A stretch of DNA of 64,000 nt from Platismatia glauca (GCA_963556305.1 OY745772.1:1488001-1552000); one strand, 5' to 3'. Positions 1 through 12,410 are shown, counted from the stretch's first letter. The notes: a model not told the origin generated them from the sequence alone. Translations and numbers: made by a program.

Positions 1-2297
1 AGGTGGTATCGCCTGGCAATACCCTACCCTGACTACCGGCCAACCAATATTGCCTGCTCCATCAGACCCGCCTCTCGTCAACACCAACGGCTCAATCACG
101 ACTGGTACCAGAATTACGTCGGCATCTGCGCAAACAGCTCAGAAACTCACTTCTACCGGCCCAAGCACTACAAGCCCCCCATATTCACAAACGCCCGATC
201 CTCAGTGGGCCACTGAGGCGCCGCTACCGATTGCCAGCGCTACAGTTACACCCCCACCTTTTATTCGACTCGATGACATTCATGAGGATGGCCATACCGA
301 CCACGACGGTCATCCAGTACCCGTTTTTTGGCATCCACATTGCATTGTAAGGCTCTATAATAAGTATTTGAAGAATCAAAATGCTGACGTTCTGAACTCA
401 GTTGTTCTGTCCCTCAGGTGGATGTGACATCTGCGGCTTTGAGATCGACATCCCACCCGGCATATATCCGCCTGGCCTGATTGATTTTCCTCCAGGCTTC
501 ACGGGTCCCTTTCCAACCGTCACAGTTCATCGGGACGGTACGCCAGAATATTCGTCTTCGGAGTCGCAATGCGAAAGTTCAAAGACCGCCACCGATATCA
601 CGTACTATGTAAGCTATGAATTGGATCCCGCCGGGAAGACAACAAAGACGGATACCACGTCCACGGCGAGCCACATTACCGTAGGATGCGATGTCACAGC
701 GACTACGACCACCGAAGTAGATTCGGGGCAAGCGACCGGTACGGCTTCGGAGCCGGCTTCCAAGACGAGCGCTTCTCGGCCAAGCACCGTGTCGGCCACT
801 GCTACGGCATCTAGAACCTCAACCGCTTCCTCGGCGATGACTTCGGGAACTACATCTGGATGCGGCCTGACGAGCTACACGTTCTCATTGCCGCAAGGCA
901 CCGACTATACGACTTTGGGTGATGGGAACGCGACTGAGACTGGGACTATCACTGGAACTTCTTCTGGGACCGGGAGAACTACCGCGACCGAGACTGGCAG
1001 TGGCAGCAGCACTGCATCAAATTCGACTTCAGCCGCCACAACTTCTGGATGTGGCCTGACGAGCTACACGTTCTCACTGCCGCAAGGCACCGACTATACA
1101 ACTCTGGGCGAAGGGAATGCGACCGACACCGGGACTATCACTGGAACTTCGCCTGGGACCGGGAGGACTACCGCGACCAAGACTGGCAGTGGCAGCAGCA
1201 CTGCATCGAATTCGACTTCAGCCACCACAGCTTCTGGATGTGGCCTGACGAGCTACACGTTCTCATTGCCGCAAGGCACTGACTATACAACCTTGGGTGA
1301 AGGAAATGCGACTGAGACCGGGACGCAGTTGCCAACCGCAAGTGGGCAGACGGCTACGGGAAACACTGGCCAAAGTTCCAGCAGCGTTCCTCCGAGTAGG
1401 GTGCCGACTCAACCGCCAACCAAGACCACCTCTACTCCGACGACCCCTACGACAACCGTGACGGAGTCACTGATCTGCCAAGATTCCGGAGAGGTGAAGT
1501 TCCAAACGTCCGACGTGAAGTCCCACCTCAGCGAGTACTGCTCCCACTTCGCCGGCGTCAAATACCCCGCGTACACCGACACCCCCTCCGCGCTGAAAGA
1601 GTACTACGACCTCGGGAGCGACAACCAGCTGGAGCTCTGGTCCAACATCCGGCCGTCCGACACCGCCTGCCCGGTCGGCCAGGTCACGTTCAGCGAGCAA
1701 GACTGCGCCGCCGCCATGGACGACGCCATGAAGAAGTGCTCCGACGGCTCCGGCCAGACGACGGGCGGCAACGCCGAACCCTACAACTGCGCCAACTTCG
1801 GCTTCATCGCCAACGAGAAGCCGCCCCCGTCCTCGACGCCGCCACCCGCGCCGTCCTCGACGCCGCCGCCGCCGCCGCCACCCCCGCCCGCGGGGCCTAA
1901 ATACGGCGTCTTCCTCGCGCTCTTCATCTACACCGACGGCGGCGGGTACCCGACCACCGACGACTCCTTCCGCTGGTGGACGGGCGCGAACGGCGGCCAG
2001 GACGCCCCGAACTACTGCAAGGACAAAGCCATCTACAATTCCGGCACGCTGAACGGCCTGCCGACGCTCAACGAGGGCTTGCCGCCGTGGGACATTTCGT
2101 TCACGGATCCGGCGGCGGACGGGCGCAAGTGCACGTGGCATACGCCCGGTAATAGCGGGTGGGGCACGTTGAGCTGCGACGGGGCGGGGCCGCAGAGCGT
2201 CGATTGCGCGGGACCGCCGAGCGCTGATTTGCTCAATTGTGGGGGGGAGAATCCGCGGGTGAACCCGATCTTGCAGTGTCTGTGGCAGGATCCTTGA
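1..2297 (+). CDS. 3' part of a large secreted Ser/Thr/Pro-rich protein, possibly a class V (GH18) chitinase tail
   Basis: The window opens inside this gene. Frame 2 reads from base 2 to 346, then a phase-0 intron 347-401 (GT donor, CTGAC branch-like site at 384-388, AG at 400-401) joins a frame that runs to the TGA at 2297. The first exon ends in a DHDGHPVPVFWHPHC block followed by a Gly/Pro-rich CPSGGCDICGFEIDIPPG block. From memory, such His/Asp then Pro/Gly/Cys blocks occur behind the catalytic domain of fungal class V chitinases and related secreted enzymes. Next comes a Ser/Thr-rich stalk with a threefold 63-residue repeat, then a Cys-containing domain split by a run of prolines (about 1815-1890) and ending in CLWQDP. 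No catalytic motif lies inside the window, so the enzyme identity is inferred from tail style only. The alternative acceptor at 417 would break the frame. Confidence 0.5.
841..1325 (+). repeat. 189 bp coding tandem repeat, three copies
   Basis: The block beginning TGYGGCCTGACGAGCTACAC starts at 861, 1050 and 1239, an exact 189 bp (63 codon) period. The third copy is cut short. Copies differ by scattered substitutions and keep the frame. Each encodes a Cys-Gly-Leu-Thr-Ser-Tyr-Thr-Phe core followed by a Gly/Thr/Ser-rich linker, as in an O-glycosylated stalk. Confidence 0.9.
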
Positions 2298-4806
2298 GGG
2301 CGGGTTGTATAGTTTGTATAGGGGTTACACGTTATCACGACTGATTTTCTGCTTTGGTTGATGAAAATGTAGAAGGGTCGGACAGGCCATGCGTTCCTGT
2401 GGGTGCTTCTGGAGAAGCGCCTGGAGACACGCCGTCGCGGATCTCCTCGTAGGGCTGACTGATGCGTCCAATGGTCCGAAGGATTCGTGAGTGATTTTGA
2501 GGCTTGGACCAGTTCCAAATGAAGCTATGTAGATGGTGTAGGTTAACACTAGGTAGGGCTCAAGCTCCCTTAGGGGCGGGCCTGCGAATGCGAAGTGGTT
2601 TTACTGCCACGTACATTCTGAAAGCGTTATCAACACGGTCAGACAATGCATCGAGATCTCTGATCTATCGGAATCGGATTGTCCTCGGACGCGGTGGAAG
2701 ATCCTGTGGCCTTTCTGGCACCGTTTCGGTATTCTTGCATTGGAAAAACAAAAAACAGAACAAAACCCCCATAATACACTTACGAGAAGGATTAGCAGAG
2801 CCGCCTGGCCGGGTTTGGTGATTCACGTCGGTCACGTAGGATGGCGGTCGTCTCGGGCTTGGTCAGGGGTGAGGTCGGGCGAGATCTCCGTCTTCCTTGG
2901 CTTTCTCCGTCAGATTTGTGGGCAAAGTAGAACATTAGCCTCGGCAGAAGGCAGGCAGGGACGGGGAATTGGTTGCTGAAGAATCAAACGTTTGAGAGCA
3001 GGGTGGCCGGAACGATCGAAGATCTGTGATGGATTGCAATCCCGGGCGCCGGTACGGCTATCCTTGCGTCGATTGTCGTCGACGACTTGGGGCGCTTTTG
3101 TTCGGGGAGGCGGGGTCGGTGGTGCATGGGTAGAGTACATCTATTGCAGTTACGGGGAGCGAGGTTGATCGCCGGCAGCCTGTGCCTCTGTGGTTCTGAC
3201 CCCTGGGGCAGAGTTGGTCCAATCCATGTCCGCGAGCCTCGAATCCAGATGCTCAATACCGCGTCTCCACCTCTCTGCATTCTTTCCTCTTCTGACATTA
3301 TGCAAGTACGCTAGGTCGACCTCGTCATCGAAAGTCGGCAAGCGTGTCGCGATGCATTAGGTACGGCGAAGCGTCTATGTTGGATCTCTACCCACACCCG
3401 ATCACCTGTCGGAGACGTGGGAATATATTGTGCTTCACCGCTTTCGCTTTGGCTGGGGGATATGTTGTCGGAGGTCAATGAGAGTTTGCGTAGGCTTCTC
3501 TGTTTAGCTAGCACTCGCACTTGAGTATAACAGTGCATCTCCTCATCCTCCAGATCATCCTAGCTGTGAGTCCCACAGCTCGCCTGTGCAGAGTGGCCGG
3601 GCGTGCGCGGAACGGCCTCTTTGGGGCTACTCGACTCTACGACGGCCTGAGCTGATCTTTCTACTATCTTGCGATAGGTTATACCACACAATTTTATTTC
3701 CACTGATTACTCGATCAACATAATGGACTGGGAATGATGGGTTATCGACTTACCAAGCGACCTCTTCAGCTTCGTCCTCGTCGGTTTTCTCCCCGCAGCT
3801 CGGACAAATTCCCTCAGATACTTGTTGACGTCGGAAGACCATGCTCATACTAATATGTTGTCCAGGCCTAATAAGGATTAAACAAGGTCTTGCGAGGTTG
3901 AGGTCATGTTGCCGCCATGTATCCTCTAAAACGGACCTTCATTACAGCGATAAAAGCCTGCAATACAAACATCAAGATCGCAGCCTGAGTCTAATTCAGA
4001 AGAGGTAATACGTACATCGGCGGAGTCGATGAGTTCAAGATGTGACGGAAAATACCGCCCGCGAGCGTCAAGCGAGATAGCTGGCTTTGATAGAAGGACC
4101 TAGGAACCCTCAAGCCCCCAAACACCATAGCCTCCGCATACGTCATCGGCTCTAAGTTGGCAGGACTCGGTCTCCCTTGTACGCTTCTCGGTCCAGCATA
4201 GAGCCATGTAGCGCGATGATTGCGATGAAATGAAGCTGCTCGGACCATGGGAAACGCTCTCAAGGACCTGATTCGGTACAGACTTGCGTCTGATGGCTGC
4301 GCCTAACGAGGCAAGACCCACACGAATGCGGGCAGGAAAGTGCTCCATAATGGTGCCGAGTATGATCGAGCGTGCATGCCTCTTTATAGCCGGCTCAAGC
4401 AAACACTTTATCGCTTGAATGATATGGCTATTGAGCACCGAAAAAGGAGTCACTTGGGGGTCACAGACGGGTCGGATCATTATTCAGCCATGCAAAATCG
4501 TCCGGCTTCCTATCACAGCCTCGTTCGTCTGTATAAATGGCCGAAGAGAAGAATGGGCGGGGTCAATGTAATCTTAGTATAGTCAGAGATAAACACTACG
4601 ATATCCGGTCTGCCTGTTTCGTAGGTCTCCGTCGTGCTTGCTTGCATGGGGTATGACATTATGCGTGCATCGTGCTCGGGAAACATGTAGCAAGTTTCGG
4701 AGAGATTTTGTCTGCAGATGTGGACAGTGCGGAACCCCCTTGGCTGGGCTTTTCCGAAATGTGGCCGTAAAGTTCCCGATTCGCGGACGGTCTTGGCAAC
4801 CGCGCC
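2298..4806. other. Gene-poor stretch, nothing recognised
   Basis: About 2.5 kb with only short overlapping open frames on both strands. None has a start with plausible splice sites, conserved motif or family resemblance that I recognise. It holds the 3' flank of the first gene and the 5' flank of the methyltransferase. Confidence 0.5.
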
Positions 4807-4813
4807 TATATAA
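4807..4813 (+). promoter_or_regulatory. TATA box of the methyltransferase gene
   Basis: A TATATAA element followed by G lies 121 bp upstream of the ATG at 4934, a reasonable distance for an ascomycete core promoter. Confidence 0.5.
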
Positions 4814-4933
4814 GAGGGGTCTCCGGGCTCGAATTTCCGGCGGCTTTCGAGGCCGGTCTGTCCAAAGAGAAAGTTCCCATCAAACACAGAAAGTCCCGTT
4901 TCGAAGCAGACGGAATTGAACAGGCCCGCCGTC

Positions 4934-5668
4934 ATGACGACCGCCGCCACAGATTTCACGGCCGCGAATCGCGACTTCTTCGACGACTTGGCGGCGAAAT
5001 ACGACCTGAAACCATGGCAGAAGCAAATGTCCCTCCAAATCACAAATTTCATCCAGCGAAACCTCGATTTCATCGGCGTCCCTCGGCAAGGGGGCCCCGT
5101 CACTCTCCTCGACTACGCCTGTGGCACCGGCATGATTTCCCGCGCCCTGGGGCCCTCCGTCACCTCCATCCAGGCTCTCGATATCTCGTCAAAGATGGTG
5201 GAGCGGTTCAACGAGCTCGCGGTCGCGTCCGAAATACCATCGGTACGAACGGCGCGCGCGGTCGAGGGCGATCTATTGACCGGCCAGGAACCGCCCGCCG
5301 AGCTCAATACGCCCGGATTCTACAATTTCGATGTTGCAGCTGTAGGGGTCGGCTTGCACCATTTCGACGACCCCGCGAAAGCGATTGGTCGACTTGCGCA
5401 GAGACTGAAAGTCGGCGGCGTGTTGCTGATTGTTGACTTTGTTGAAGAAGGAGCAGCAGAGCACAGTCAGCTACTCGCTCCTGCTGAGCACACTATCCGC
5501 AAGCATGGATTTAGCGAGAGTGAGATGAAGGAAATGATGGAGGCGCATGGACTAGGGGGATTTGGGTGGAAGGAGATGCCGGAGCGGGTGGAAATGAAGT
5601 TCCATGAGGACAAGCCAGTCTCGAGGCAAGGGTTCTTGGCGAGAGCAACGAAGATGTCAGTGAAATAG
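4934..5668 (+). CDS. Class I SAM-dependent methyltransferase
   Basis: A single-exon gene of 244 residues. ATG 4934 is the first ATG in the open frame. The Rossmann motif I is clear as LLDYACGTGMISRAL (around residue 55), followed by the acidic ALDISSKMVE strand-2 block, an AAVGVGLHHFDDP motif (post-II) and the GGVLLIVDF strand of motif III. This is the Methyltransf_11/25 type seen in many fungal small-molecule methyltransferases. The substrate cannot be told from sequence; no co-substrate gene is adjacent. A TATA box sits 121 bp upstream. Length is normal for the family and no break is visible. Confidence 0.85.
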   Translation: MTTAATDFTAANRDFFDDLAAKYDLKPWQKQMSLQITNFIQRNLDFIGVPRQGGPVTLLDYACGTGMISRALGPSVTSIQALDISSKMVERFNELAVASEIPSVRTARAVEGDLLTGQEPPAELNTPGFYNFDVAAVGVGLHHFDDPAKAIGRLAQRLKVGGVLLIVDFVEEGAAEHSQLLAPAEHTIRKHGFSESEMKEMMEAHGLGGFGWKEMPERVEMKFHEDKPVSRQGFLARATKMSVK

Positions 5669-5747
5669 GATTCCTCTTCAAGTGCGACGAACCATGGCGT
5701 GAGTAGTGTGAAAAGAGTATAGGAACTTAGTAGGTATAGCAATATGA

Positions 5748-6052
5748 AGTACAACGTGCACCAGGGTCAACCCCTCTAACGGCAGCTCTGGCCGCACCAC
5801 CCGCGCTGAAGAGATCCTCAACGACGGTGACGGTGCCACAGTCATCGTTGGCGACGTCGTCGACATGCTTGCTGCTACGATTGGCGTCGAGATCACCGTA
5901 ACAGATCCCGTCGCAGGTTCCCCCACAGAAGTGGCAACGGCGGCAGAAAGGACGTGAAATTCCGCGTGCCCGAGGATATCAGTTGCGTTGGCGGCTTAAT
6001 ACTGAATCACTTGGCGGAGGCGGAAACGTTGGAAACGTTTGCCTTGATATGA
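5748..6052 (+). pseudogene. Short coding-like relic split by a frameshift
   Basis: Frame 5748-5957 reads as a smooth acidic segment (GRTTRAEEILNDGDGATVIV and on) but lacks an ATG after the upstream stop. A second frame from 5954 to 6052 continues with KFRVPEDISCVGGLILNHLA. The pair looks like one protein end broken by a one-base shift. I do not recognise the family. It could also be a chance open frame in GC-rich DNA. Confidence 0.25.
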
Positions 6053-6267
6053 ATCCTGGACTCGCTTAAAGGGTCCAATTCCTTTTTGTGAATGTTGTCA
6101 GTACATGTTGGTCATATCCGCTCTGTCATAAACGATGGCTTCGCCTGAAGATGCCCATGCTGGTACCGCTAGCTCTGTTCTCCCGAATTGTCACCTGTAG
6201 ACTTGCTATACCTGTAAGGAAGCCTTATTCTATTGCCTTTGATATAGCTACTAAGCAGGCCTCAGAC

Positions 6268-7783
6268 TCATCGCAGCTCCGGCGATAGTAACGCGACCTT
6301 GTCTCGGAACAGCTGCTCTGCCTTCTGCCACACGGGTGCACTGGATCTATCCGGCAACTCCAACAAGCTGGGTAGAAGCGCGGCACTGAAGGCTTCTGAC
6401 GATTCTGGAACAGCATGAGCGGATTATTATTGGAATGGAAAGTTACCTACCTCGTGGAAGAAGAGATGGGAGGTGATCAATCGTCACATAACTCAGTGGT
6501 GGGTCTGAAAATTCTGGCAGCGTGATAGTTGGCTTATCAAACGTTGTGGGCTTATCACAAAATGGTATGGGATTGTTCGGATTTGTAGTATCTAAAGTCG
6601 GGGTATCAGCTATAACATCTGGCAGATTGGATGGGGGAAATTACACACCGCAACTGACATCGCAAACAACGCTGAGATTGCGTTTGCCCTGCTTCAAGAA
6701 GTCCACGGAAACAAAGTGTGGTATTTCCTTATCGAGATACACGCAATTTATGAAAACGTCGACTTCCCTAAAGGTCATTTGGAAGCGTTAATAAGAGTGT
6801 TCGTCATCATCTCTCGTGCATATTGGATGCCATATGTTATCCGAGAAAACAGGACTAGATGGAGCGTCCAAACTTGCCTTATCTCGACAAAAGGTCCGCC
6901 ACCCTTGGTTTCAGCTAGGTCCCATTGCACTAGGTTTTCTTCCGACAGTCCGGCTTGCAGACAACATTCGATGGCGCCGCTGCCACACCTTCCCAGACTC
7001 CCAATAACAAGCACGCGTGGAGATCTGCCACCAATCTTTTGTATACCCTTGGTGACTTGCTCCTTCACTTCCTTGTCTAGGTCGCTTTTGTACTGGTAGG
7101 GCGACTTTCCCGGTAGAGGTGGCTGCTTTCCATGCTCTAACTGCCACGCCCAGTCCATGAGAGCCTACGATTGGTCTTGAAATCAGCTTTTGAACAAGGC
7201 ACGAACAAGTAGAGGGAGGCTCTGACCAGGGCGGCGCCGGCATACCCTATGTAGATTCCGAAGTCAGCGTTGCCTGGGGTAGGAGGAATAGCCCAAGGAT
7301 TTGCTTACCTGCATGGTATCCAAAAGCTGCCACGCGTCGCCCGCTGGCATCGGCTAAGAACTCCATATCGTAAAGCATGCCTCCGCCCCTTGGAAAACGA
7401 CTCAATACATCCTGCCAGCCTCCCTGATTCTTATAGCAGTGACTGAACTGAATATGGGTGTGTATCAACGGAAAAGGATCCTTGTCCTCCAGCTATAAGA
7501 ATGCCGAGTCAGAGTTACGTCTGCAGAGTATTTGACCAAGCAATCTCACTTCTTTGAGACCAATAATAATATGGTCTTTCGGTGCATTTGGCCAAGATCC
7601 TTCAGGTACAAGGGTAGCATTCGCAGACTCAAACTCTGCGTCGTCGAAGATTCGTTCAGGACTTCGCTCGACGTTGACCTTGAAACCTTTGTCGACGAGT
7701 TTGCTGACAACGGTCGGGGTTAGAGCGCTGCGATGCTCTAGAGGCTTTGTTTCTGATCGGAGATGGAGTGTGATTGATGCCAT
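6268..7783 (-). CDS. LYS1: Saccharopine dehydrogenase (NAD+, L-lysine-forming)
   Basis: Last step of the fungal alpha-aminoadipate lysine pathway: saccharopine + NAD+ to lysine + 2-oxoglutarate. Seven exons join in phase: 7783-7550, 7492-7309, 7246-7227, 7164-6878, 6767-6649, 6591-6451, 6404-6268. They give 1122 nt, or 373 residues, the same length as yeast Lys1 as I recall it. Recognisable family blocks are the N-terminal LHLRSETKPLEHRSALTP, VERSPERIFDD, SHCYKNQGGW, RRVAAFGYHAG, the dinucleotide-binding region VLVIGSLGRCGSGAI and the C-terminal IDHLPSLLPRE. Exon 3 is only 20 nt. Intron 4 (6877-6768) appears to use a GC donor (GCAAGT). No stop or frame break is seen, so the gene looks functional. 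Confidence 0.95.
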
Positions 7784-8196
7784 TCTTCGTCTCGGTGATT
7801 GGGTCTTCTGAATTTGGTGACAGAGGATGGTGACTGGTGTCTATTTGTGCGTGGGAGCGTGGTGCCGCTGAAAAGTTCCAAACTCTTGGCACGGAAGTAG
7901 CCGAGCAATTCAACTAGTGGACCCTACTTTAGGGCATAGGTAGGGCTGGGATATGTGTGTCCTAGGTACGTTCGTAAGAGTGAAAGCGAGTAAGCCTAGG
8001 CGTGTTTATGGACGATTACAATATAGAGCAAGCGCTCTCAACATTAATACGGAGCTTGTCCTAGATTTCCCTTGATTCACGCTGTATATGGTGATCAGTA
8101 CATGGTGATCAGTACAGTCTTTGTCCACAATTCGTTTGTCATGTGTCCCTCCCCGAACATCGAAGGCATAGCTACAATATACACGTCGGTGGGAGA
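7784..8196. other. LYS1 upstream region, no gene seen
   Basis: 413 bp between the LYS1 start and the end of the ankyrin gene, both read on the minus strand. It contains a direct repeat of TGGTGATCAGTACA near 8089-8116. No coding sequence is recognised. Confidence 0.4.
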
Positions 8197-9003
8197 TCAG
8201 GAGTTCCCGCTGTGTTCCCTGAGTAGACTATAGATAACATCATTCCCTGTGTCCATCGCCAAAGCCAATGACGTTCGCCCCATTGGGTCCTCTAAACTAA
8301 CGACGGCTCCATGTGCGAGCAGGAACCTGACGATCTCCTCATGTCCTTCTACTACAGCCCGATGCAATGCAGTCCCCATATCCTCCTTGTACCTCGGATC
8401 AGTCGGATGCTCAATCCCAACCTCGTTCACATCGGCTCCCTCCTCCAGCAACACTCTCACCATTTCTAGCTTCCCCGCCTCCGCAGCCTTGACAATCGCC
8501 CCGCTTCCACGCAAGCGTGCACCGTGCTTAAGTAGCAATCTTGCCATTCCTACCGAAGCCAGCTCAGCGACCGCGGCAAGGATGCTCATATGCTCGTCGA
8601 CAAGATTAGCGTTAGGATCTGCGCCGTAGGAGAGGCAGATGGTGGCTATCTCGAAGTCATCGTGCGTGGCGGCGTTGGACAGTATGTCGCCAAACCAAGG
8701 AATATAGTAGTTGACATCGATGGCCTTCGTGTCGAGTAGAAGTTTGTACACGTCTTTGGTCTTGTTTATGAGAACGATCTTCATAACTTCAGAGGTGACT
8801 GGAGTGCTGTGGTCAAGGCAGTACTTGACGACGTGGGCGCGGTCTTTGCTCGTCGCTGCGTACAGAATCGAGGGGAAGGGAGGCTTGTATGCGGGATTTG
8901 AGGCTTTGAGCTGGAATATCGTCCTCTTTACAGCTTCCAGGTCGCCCTTCTGGCAGGCATCATATAGCAGGTCCCCCATCTCACCCTTGAGTTTGGCTTC
9001 CAT
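8197..9003 (-). CDS. Ankyrin-repeat protein
   Basis: A single-exon frame of 268 residues starting at ATG 9003. Several ankyrin units are visible, for example LLYDACQKGDLEAVKRTIFQ near the start, a unit around residue 100 with NAATHDDFEIATICLSYGAD, and two regular units near the C-terminus with GTALHRAVVEGHEEIVRFLL and an AHGA turn. No second domain is attached and the length fits a free-standing scaffold protein. Such genes are numerous in ascomycetes and the partner cannot be inferred. Confidence 0.85.
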   Translation of the reverse strand: MEAKLKGEMGDLLYDACQKGDLEAVKRTIFQLKASNPAYKPPFPSILYAATSKDRAHVVKYCLDHSTPVTSEVMKIVLINKTKDVYKLLLDTKAIDVNYYIPWFGDILSNAATHDDFEIATICLSYGADPNANLVDEHMSILAAVAELASVGMARLLLKHGARLRGSGAIVKAAEAGKLEMVRVLLEEGADVNEVGIEHPTDPRYKEDMGTALHRAVVEGHEEIVRFLLAHGAVVSLEDPMGRTSLALAMDTGNDVIYSLLREHSGNS

Positions 9004-10917
9004 GGCTAATTTTCGTGCAGCTAGAAATCAGTATCATCAGGGATTTTTCCAACGTCTTGGATGCGGAAGAAAGCTAACCTCGTTCAGTTTTCTTATGAGA
9101 CTGACTTGTTGAGGATTCCAGCAAATCAGTGTATTTTGAATCGACCTACCACGTAGGATAAGTAGTGCTGCCACGCAAGCAAGGCTCTTATACATCCACT
9201 CGAAGCTGCGCCACACCCGTCGTCATTGCTCGGCTACGTTATCAGTTTCGACTTGGTATCCGGCTCAACACTTGTTATCAGATCTCCTAGCACCTAGTGT
9301 CTCGCACCTTATTCCAGTTCACCGGTATGCTTTCCTCCTACATAACTTTCTAACGGTTGAGCTCGTTCAAGACCCTCTACCGAATCTAAACAAGGCAAAT
9401 GATCATCTACGAAGGATTACGCCTCTTACTTACCGGCAACGAGTAGGAGCTGAAAAACAGAAGCAGTTTTGTGCATAGGTAGAGCCGGATCCTGAAACAG
9501 TACGGCGGTTGCATCTGTTGCCAACGAAGCCACTTCAGCTGCTTTCTACTTCCCTTTACAATATGAATCAGTATTAAGACACGAGATAGTGGCGTGACGA
9601 AGGAGTAAACCGAAATGGCGGTAAGAGTAGAGCATGGGCAGATATCCAATCATTTGCAATTCGATCTCTCGGCTCCGCGTCTCCCATGCATCAGCCGCAG
9701 CTCTTGCCTAAATCAGCTTACCCCCACGACACCCTTCTATAATTTCGGCTTATATTCAAAGCATGGCCTTTGATCAGAAGATGAATGCTGCGCCACGGGT
9801 GAAACACCAGATCATACCCCAGAAACTTGGATCCGGACATATTCATACACCTGAGAGGTATAACATCGGTCCCAACTTACTCTGTAGGGGTATGATCTGG
9901 TCATTCGCCCGCTGCGGCACTGCGGTGCGCATTCGCATGGGATGCAGTGCCCAATCGAAGCGGTCTTCGTCTAAATGTTGACCATTACTGCTGGCTGGAC
10001 GGCCATCTAGATCCCCCTACCTTTCCACAAAGTCGCCACTCCTATAGCTAGGAGCTGGGCCATGTTAGGCGCCTCATTTATTCAGCCTAGGAAATTCTTG
10101 CCAAGTAGGTGTTTCATATGAATTCCCTTGCACGTTGCACAGAGTTGCCATAGCAAACACGATGCAAGCATTACTATTAAGTAACCACTACAATTATAAC
10201 GTGCTAGAGTAGGCTACAAAGCCCCAAACGAGTCAAGGATGTGCAATTGCCGCAGCTATTCTTAATGGTCTCGACTGTGAGGATGGGCTCGGAACAGACC
10301 AGCCTGACATCACGTACGCTCTCTGACCAAATCTCACTTGGAGCTACACGAGCCCCTGATTGATATTGCAGTACCCAGCTTTGGCTCAGGGTAAAGATGG
10401 CATGCACAAGATCGACGTTTGCCCGTCCCATCAACGTCAGCTTCCAGAGTTAGAGATTCCTTGAAACAATTCAATTTTAACATAGTGATCCCGAATGATT
10501 CACAGTACCTTCTACGCCAGAATGTTCTCCTCGAAAGGCGGTTCGAAATTATATTGAAATAGAACGGCTGTGCCTTCCTCTATTCTGACAATCCTTTCGG
10601 TTAATGTGCTCGTCAGGGAGATTCGATTTCTCTCACCTCAGGGGGCCTACTTGTGGTGGAGCAAATGTCGTCTCCGGTGAGGTTGGTTTCTCACGGCCGA
10701 TGCTCCTATTATTAGAGATGGCAGTGGCTGAGGGAGTGTACATGCCAGAGGTACGGTCTTTGGACGAGTATAAGATGGGTTGCCCTCCCTTAACAACAAA
10801 CTATCTGCGCGAATAAATCCCAGTAACTCTCTACCCTGAGTCTTCCATTCTTTCCAGGCACTTATAGGCAATCGAAGCACATTGTATAGAGGCAATCGAT
10901 TTACAAAAGGTCTCATT
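9004..10917. other. 1.9 kb without a recognised gene
   Basis: Only short frames without conserved motifs are present on either strand. The last 200 bp should include the promoter of the secreted-protein gene that starts at 10918. No clear repeat was seen. Confidence 0.5.
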
Positions 10918-12109
10918 ATGAAGTCGACTTCCAGCCCCTCGAAACCTGCGCTGCTGAACATGCTGACTCTACTACTTTTTGCTCTCTTCCAATTCATCGC
11001 ATTTCAATCAACAGCACTCGCTTCTCCATTGGCCGAAAACAGTATTTCCTCGCGAAGCTTGGGAAAACGCTATTATGATAAAAGAATATCCCCCAAGGAT
11101 GGGACCACCGGCCCCGCAACAAGCGACTATCCCAACGACGACGAGATCCGTGCAGCTTTCATTGCTCCCCAAGGTCCCTTCGTCTTCTTCTCCGGCCTCC
11201 CCAATCCACAGACAAACCAAAAGCCCTATGAATTCTCCCAAACCATCGACGGAGCCACCATCCTTCGCAACGCTTTTCCCAAGTCCTACATCAACAGGCG
11301 GTACAAGCCTAACCCCGAAAGATCCGCGGAATGGTATCAGAACTTCCTTGACCGTGCATCTGGCATCTACGCAGATATGGCTGTCAAGAAGGGCGAGAAG
11401 GTCTACTTTGTCGGTCAGTGGGATGGCACTGTCCTGGACTGCAGCATCTGGAAACGCGTCGAATGGCCGACCCTCCTCGACGGCAACATCGAAATCACAC
11501 TCGTGGATTACAGTAACTTCGACAATAAAAAGCAGTATCCTGACTTTGACGCGATCGAATCTCTTGCAGGTGGAGGTGATGGGACTGAAAGGATCAAAAA
11601 GCGCCTGACGGGTTACTGTTTCGATTGGCCGGGTGACGGGGAAGACGCAGATGATCCGGACGTCGATCCTCCGATTGGTACTCCTTACTATCCTGGTAGT
11701 TGCGGTGTACATCTCACACAGGTAAGTTATTCGACGACCCTTTCCATGCCTTCGGCCTCATTACAACCTTGAAGCTAATCGCTTCCACTCCTCGCAGTAC
11801 CAAAAGAACGAGGGCAATCCCGCCTCTAACGGCAACGACGGCACATCGGACTATCGCTTCACCATTCTGCTCAAAGACGCGAACTCAGAGCTCGTGGGCG
11901 AGGTCGACTACTACGACGCGCCCACCGGCGTCGGCGTTGGCGTCGATAGCGAGTTACCCTTGGTTTTCGTCGCGACGGCCGGGACGGTCGATGATGATCC
12001 CGTGACGTTTGCGTATGGGAGTCAGAATTGGGATAGTAATTCGGGACAATGTAGCGTGGGCGGGTATGACAGTGGATCGAGGCAGATGGATTGTAGCTTT
12101 ACTTGCTGA
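10918..12109 (+). CDS. Secreted protein of unknown function, two-domain
   Basis: ATG 10918 opens a frame with a hydrophobic signal segment (LLNMLTLLLFALFQFIAFQ) and a likely cleavage region after TALASP. The first exon runs to 11721. A 76 bp intron (11722-11797, GTAAGT donor, GCTAAT branch-like site) leads to a second exon ending at TGA 12109. The mature N-terminal part holds a FFSGLPNP block; the C-terminal part, rich in Gly/Asp, has spaced cysteines and the ending SGSRQMDCSFTC. I have seen this C-terminal style in uncharacterised fungal secreted proteins but cannot name a family. A Lys-Arg pair near residue 49 may be a Kex2-type processing site. Confidence 0.75.
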
Positions 12110-12410
12110 TTTTGAGACGACTGTGTTATATTTCTGCGCTTCTTACCTTCTGAAGGGGCGGTCGGGGCGGGAGGGTTGAGGCGAAGGAGCGGAAAAACAG
12201 TTGGATTGTGTTGCGAGTACAGGTTTACAGGCAACGGAATTACTGGTGATTAGCTGATTATACTAATTGTTGGTTAGGTAGATGACTATCTGTATAGAAG
12301 AATTTGAGAAGTATAAGTAAAGAAATCTATAAGAGTGATCTATTAGGAACAGGGACTTATGGGCCTCTAAGCGAGGAGATCTGTTCCGCTTCGTACGTGA
12401 ATATTTTTGT

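Noticed and set aside
1467..2141. Long minus-strand Arg-rich open frame opposite the first gene
   Set aside because: It is the shadow of GC-rich coding sequence; composition is non-protein-like and no motif is seen.
4513..5103. 196-codon minus-strand frame overlapping the methyltransferase
   Set aside because: The plus strand carries clear methyltransferase motifs; the minus frame has no recognisable features.
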